DNA of 6,945 nucleotides, from positions 1 to 6,945 of the forward strand of contig WAMJ01000191.1 in the NCBI GenBank assembly GCA_015522385.1, read 5' to 3'. A program made the translations under genes and the position numbers. Each line of letters starts with the position of its first letter. The first letter of the stretch is position 1. Below the pieces are notes generated by a model that saw only the letters and a program-made list of their open reading frames with translations, searched no databases and had not been told where the DNA came from. Shown here in pieces: positions 6,337-6,945 of the stretch. This DNA comes from Candidatus Heimdallarchaeota archaeon. Its GTDB lineage: Archaea; Asgardarchaeota; Heimdallarchaeia; Heimdallarchaeales; Kariarchaeaceae.

Positions 6337-6945
6337 GTGGATATAGGTCATGTAGTTTTCTTCGCCACACTTGGATTTTCACTTGCTGCCCCACTGGGAC
6401 CTGTGAACATGGAGATGATCAAGGTCGGTACCAGCAGACGATTCGGTTGGATCTTCGGTATAATCACAGGTCTGGGTGCTTCAACTGCAGATTTTCTTAT
6501 CGCTACCATTGTTCTCTTCATCGGTGCAGAATTCTTCAGCGGGCTCCTCACCATACGTATTTTCTTCGTGGTACTTCTTTTCTTAAACGCAGGGATACTC
6601 GGGTATATCGGAGTGGGTGCCCTCAGAAGCAAGTCAGAATTTGGCAACGACGAATCTGTAGAGAGGAGCTCCGTGCTTAAACAATTTGGATTCGGTTTTG
6701 TGCTGGTGATCACCTCTCCTTGGTCGTACCTTTGGTGGGTGTCGTTCGGACCGACAATCATCTCTACTGAACTCCCCCTTAGCTCCTTTTGGGACAGGGG
6801 GGTCGTCACCATGCTCTTCATCCTCGGGATATGGCTGTGGGTCTTTCTACTGAATTTCATGCTCCTTGTCTCCGAGAAACTCGCCTCCGAGAAGACACTT
6901 AGGTGGATCACGGTTGGTTCTGCTTCATTAATTCTCATCTTTGCC
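6337..6945 (+). CDS. LysE/RhtB-family exporter, 3'-truncated by the window
   Basis: The frame is open from GTG 6337 to the last base, giving 203 codons with no stop. Family members are usually about 200-220 residues, so only a few residues are probably missing. Members export amino acids or related small solutes across the cytoplasmic membrane. The N-terminal A-A-P-L-G-P-V-N (residues 17-24) matches the family's P-G-P motif in helix 1. It is followed by a Gly-rich second helix (G37-W-I-F-G-I-I-T-G-L-G47) ending before D52, and a T-S-P-W-S-Y-L-W-W stretch (126-134) sits where the family has an N-P-K-type motif. Predicted helices lie at about 5-25, 38-62, 74-96, 117-140, 157-178 and 192 to the end, six in total as expected. 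The loop at about 97-116 is charged and probably cytoplasmic. GTG 6337 is chosen because it gives the complete first helix and lies 30 nt after a TATA-like box; the first in-frame ATG (6409) falls after the motif. The substrate cannot be inferred. The family call is from motif recall. Confidence 0.85.
   Translation, partial: MDIGHVVFFATLGFSLAAPLGPVNMEMIKVGTSRRFGWIFGIITGLGASTADFLIATIVLFIGAEFFSGLLTIRIFFVVLLFLNAGILGYIGVGALRSKSEFGNDESVERSSVLKQFGFGFVLVITSPWSYLWWVSFGPTIISTELPLSSFWDRGVVTMLFILGIWLWVFLLNFMLLVSEKLASEKTLRWITVGSASLILIFA

Noticed and set aside
6348..6938. 196-codon open frame on the minus strand
   Set aside because: It is antisense to the LysE-type frame, is rich in Ser, Thr, Arg and Pro without recognisable motifs, and lacks the hydrophobic helix pattern and promoter geometry found on the + strand.

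Overview
The window looks archaeal. Neither visible gene start has a Shine-Dalgarno sequence. Two genes appear to start at GTG codons that lie 29-30 nt downstream of TATA-like boxes, as expected for leaderless archaeal transcripts. Two large secreted beta-rich proteins end in a Thr/Ser-rich stalk, a single transmembrane helix and a short Arg/Lys tail, a common archaeal cell-surface layout. From memory, the membrane-proximal module with an 'FDSQTGVFL' / 'YDSVTGVLL' signature resembles modules common in Asgard surface proteins. I place the source tentatively in Asgard or a related mesophilic archaeal lineage (low to moderate confidence). There is no ribosomal or other phylogenetic marker in the window.

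Layout, all on the + strand. (1) 1-2069: the 3' part of a surface-protein gene whose start lies before the window. (2) 2070-2258: an AT-rich intergenic region with a promoter for the next gene and a weak inverted repeat. (3) 2259-6278: a complete gene for a 1339-residue secreted, membrane-anchored protein. Its C-terminal ~694 residues are collinear and homologous with the whole visible part of gene 1, so the two are tandem paralogues. (4) 6279-6336: a 58-nt gap with a TATA-like box and a perfect 15-nt palindrome. (5) 6337-6945: a LysE/RhtB-type exporter, nearly complete and cut by the window end.

The two giant proteins probably act on the outside of the cell, held by their C-terminal helix. 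They share putative Ca2+-binding Asp loops, a conserved extracellular Cys pair and the same C-terminal anchor pattern. No enzymatic motif was recognised in either, so a structural, adhesive or envelope role is inferred rather than shown. The LysE-type gene has its own promoter-like element and need not be functionally linked. No RNA genes, CRISPR arrays, insertion sequences or phage genes were seen.
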